NCBI RefSeq assembly: GCF_000150275.1
Contig: NW_002060944.1
Span: 6,918,564-6,982,563 of the forward strand
Reading direction: 5' to 3'
From: Trichoplax adhaerens
Lineage: Eukaryota > Placozoa > Uniplacotomia > Trichoplacea > Trichoplacidae
DNA length: 64,000 nucleotides
Part shown: positions 61,901-64,000 of the stretch, in pieces
How the letters are laid out: each line of letters starts with the position of its first letter
Position numbering within the stretch: position 1 is the stretch's first letter
Made by a program: the position numbers and the translations under genes
Notes under the pieces: model-generated
What the model was told of the DNA's origin: nothing
Seen by the model: the letters and a program-made list of their open reading frames with translations, nothing else
Database searches by the model: none

Positions 61901-64000
61901 ACTTTCAATCAAAACTGTATTCTATCTAGTAGAAGTATCGCTAACTATAAATTACACCCCAGTTTAAGGCGTTATCAGAGTATTAGTATAAAGAATATCG
62001 CAATTTTATCGGCAGCTTATATTCAATGAGGGTATAAATCCTCTACACATACAGAAAATGGGATTGAACAGACTATACATCTTGCTAATTATTGTAAAAC
62101 TGACTACTCTATAAATCTCCCGTCCCAATGCAATTCTACATTGACCAGTCAGTATTATCTACCACGATAACGCTGTGTCATTTTGGGGGAGTATTCTTAT
62201 TCCGGTAGTAGTCTACCACTACATCATATCTCGCGTCTTCTAGTAAGTAGCAATAAGAAGTATACGTGTATGTAGATGTAATCGAATAGATTGAATAAGT
62301 ACAAGTAGTTCAAATTTCAATTTCAGATATGGCATTATTCCATGCATCTAAAAATGAGATTGACTTTCTGGAAAGATAGATGTACTTGATGTCTCATAAA
62401 CTGATCATGAAACTACATGAGAGATTCAAGAAATGTTGTAGAATTATTATATTTAAACTAGTAGTCTAGAAAAGCAAGAATGTCAAGTTTCAAGGGTTAA
62501 TGTTATCCACTAGAACTCTTGTTCTAACTGCAGGTCGATCAAGTCGTATGTTGTGTAGGAGTAAAATGCTCATCAACTGAGTTATAAAGACTTTAAGCTC
62601 ATTATGGAAGTGGTGGACAAAATTTCTTCCATAACGTTATTATCATAAAAGTATAAGGTAAGAGGGTTGATCTCCTTGTCTCGCTGGATCTACATATTCT
62701 TCAATTAGTGTAATGTCATACTAAAATCATCTCAATATGGCTATACTATATAGAATTGGTTGATCCCTGCCTTACTAGTCGACGTTGTCATTGAATAAAT
62801 GTGATCGGAATGACGTTTACTTAAGTAAAATGTGCTAGGTTAGAGGGTTTATGTCTCTCTTTTCTCCTATCCTATCCAAATCATCTGATGATCGCATAGA
62901 CTCATTGATCTCGATTCTACTACGTGCATGCATTCCGTATTTTCATAGAGTAGATGGGAAGATGTACCTCGTCTTGATTTTAATGAAAACATACAAAGTT
63001 AAAGGATATCGTTATGGGTTACTCTTGATCTCCTCTTTGAACGATGTGTCTTTTTTTTTTTTACCATCTGAGTCAATGTGATCCAGCGCTAACGTCTATC
63101 AAATCGATTACAGCAGGGAAATTATCTCAAGGTGATTACGACACGTTGATCGTTTTTGTGCTACCGGATATGTGATGCAAGATCGATTGGTGAATAGACA
63201 GTACTGTGATGGGTATAATATTGATTTTAGCCTTGCAAAGAGGACAATATAGTCCATGATACGATTGATCATGGTGGGGTATTTTCTATTTAGCTGTACT
63301 GAAAAGAATAAAATGATGATGATGGTAGCATCCAATGTTGAACATGGTTTTACTAGGGATAATGTGATTGAATGATTTTGCCATCGTGTTGATGGGATCT
63401 TGAAGTGGTAGCATCATCAACCAATGGAGAAGGAGAATGATGTTGAAATGTTAAGTAAAGATTACTTGTCTCCATCATGACAATGATGGAGATTTAGCAT
63501 TGAAATCAAGTTGATTAGCCTACCATGATATTGATTAATTAATAATTGTACTGTTGGAATAGAGAGACATGTCAATGATGTTATTGTGCAGTGATGACGA
63601 TGATACTTGAAGTTGATTCTGATGTTGAACTGTAGAGTAAAGATTACTTGTCTCCATCATGGTGATGATGAAGATTTAGCATGGAAATAAAGTTGATTAA
63701 CCTACCATGATATGATTGATTAATGAATAATTGTAGCGTTGGATAAAGATAGAGGTCAATGATGTTATTGAGCAATGATGACGATGATGCTTGAACTTTA
63801 TTCTACTGATTGGTGTAGCTTTAGGCTAGATTGTCAACTATTCCATCAAACACAATAGTGATGGAGTGTTGGCGTTGCTTACCGCATTGTCCGATTGTGC
63901 CCCCATTTGAGATGATTCTTCTTGATTGATTTGATCTACGTTATCGCTCCCTTCTTCAAGATTAGAAGAGGAATTGATGACAGATACAATCTTTTTAGTC
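58940..64000 (-). CDS. RBFOX: RBFOX-type RNA-binding splicing regulator, 5' end beyond window
   Basis: Minus-strand exons, 5' to 3': 63883 to beyond 64000 (partial), 60835-61068, 60376-60429, 59920-60012, 59703-59751, 59469-59572, 59330-59400, 59074-59188, 58940-58996. Phases chain; about 296 residues are visible. RBFOX proteins bind UGCAUG in pre-mRNA through one RRM and set alternative splicing. The RRM is unmistakable: RRLHVSNIPFRYRDGDLRNM, then RFGNIEDVEIIFNERGSKGF with GFVTF, IHGKSVDGRILEVNYAT. After it come an RG-rich stretch (RGRGG, GRGGGRRWTGGRGG), a Tyr/His/Pro-rich region and the C-terminus GYRYAPY, like the vertebrate RBFOX ending. The N-terminal part is Gln/Ser/Asn-rich. The link from the 63883 exon across a 2.8 kb intron rests on phase 0 at both ends and similar composition, so it is less sure than the rest. 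Likely nuclear. Confidence 0.93.
63454..63820. repeat. 182 bp tandem duplication in the RBFOX 5' intron
   Basis: The block starting AGTAAAGATTACTTGTCTCC at 63454 recurs at 63636. Both copies continue through GATTTAGCAT(T/G)GAAAT, CCTACCATGATAT, AATAATTGTA and GTCAATGATGTTATTG to a TGATGACGATGAT block. They are about 85-90% alike. The region is rich in GATGATG-type triplets but carries no supported open frame. Confidence 0.8.

Overview
The window is eukaryotic nuclear DNA. Genes are broken into many short exons with GT-AG borders, separated by mostly 50-1000 bp AT-rich introns. The gene set (two TRPA-type channels, RBFOX, CSN1, eIF3b, ALR, DUS1L, CYBC1/EROS) is that of an animal. Compact genes, AT richness and a short TTAGGG-type tract suggest an early-branching metazoan; my best guess is a placozoan (Trichoplax-like). 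That is an inference from gene style, not from a database match. Splice sites were chosen by hand from reading-frame phase, GT/AG borders and family alignment; no transcript evidence was available.

Layout. (1) 1-720: degenerate tandem repeats. (2) 1550-12304 (+): TRPA-like channel A. (3) 12.3-18.7 kb: gene-poor DNA with a diverged ~250 bp repeat and an interstitial telomere-like tract at 17251. (4) 18756-29880 (+): TRPA-like channel B, a tandem paralogue of A with almost the same exon lengths. (5) 31115-31865 (-): ALR/GFER sulfhydryl oxidase. (6) 33576-38796 (+): EIF3B. (7) 39679 to about 41.5 kb (-): an unrecognised multi-exon gene. (8) 41.9-43.9 kb: two tandem-repeat fields. (9) 43957-48546 (+): COP9 signalosome subunit 1. 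(10) 49498-52637 (-): DUS1L. (11) 54277-57036 (+): CYBC1/EROS. (12) 58940 to beyond the right edge (-): RBFOX.

The left half holds a duplicated sensory channel pair. The right half is housekeeping and RNA biology. The most notable pattern is that CSN1, DUS1L, CYBC1 and RBFOX lie in a row here, and human GPS1, DUS1L, CYBC1 and RBFOX3 all map, as I recall, to 17q25.3; this looks like an ancient synteny block. Other points of interest are the exon-for-exon match of the two TRPA genes with a one-exon-to-three difference, a conserved candidate electrophile-sensing cysteine in both channels, and an intron of CSN1 that has grown by repeated duplication of itself together with the tail of the preceding exon.
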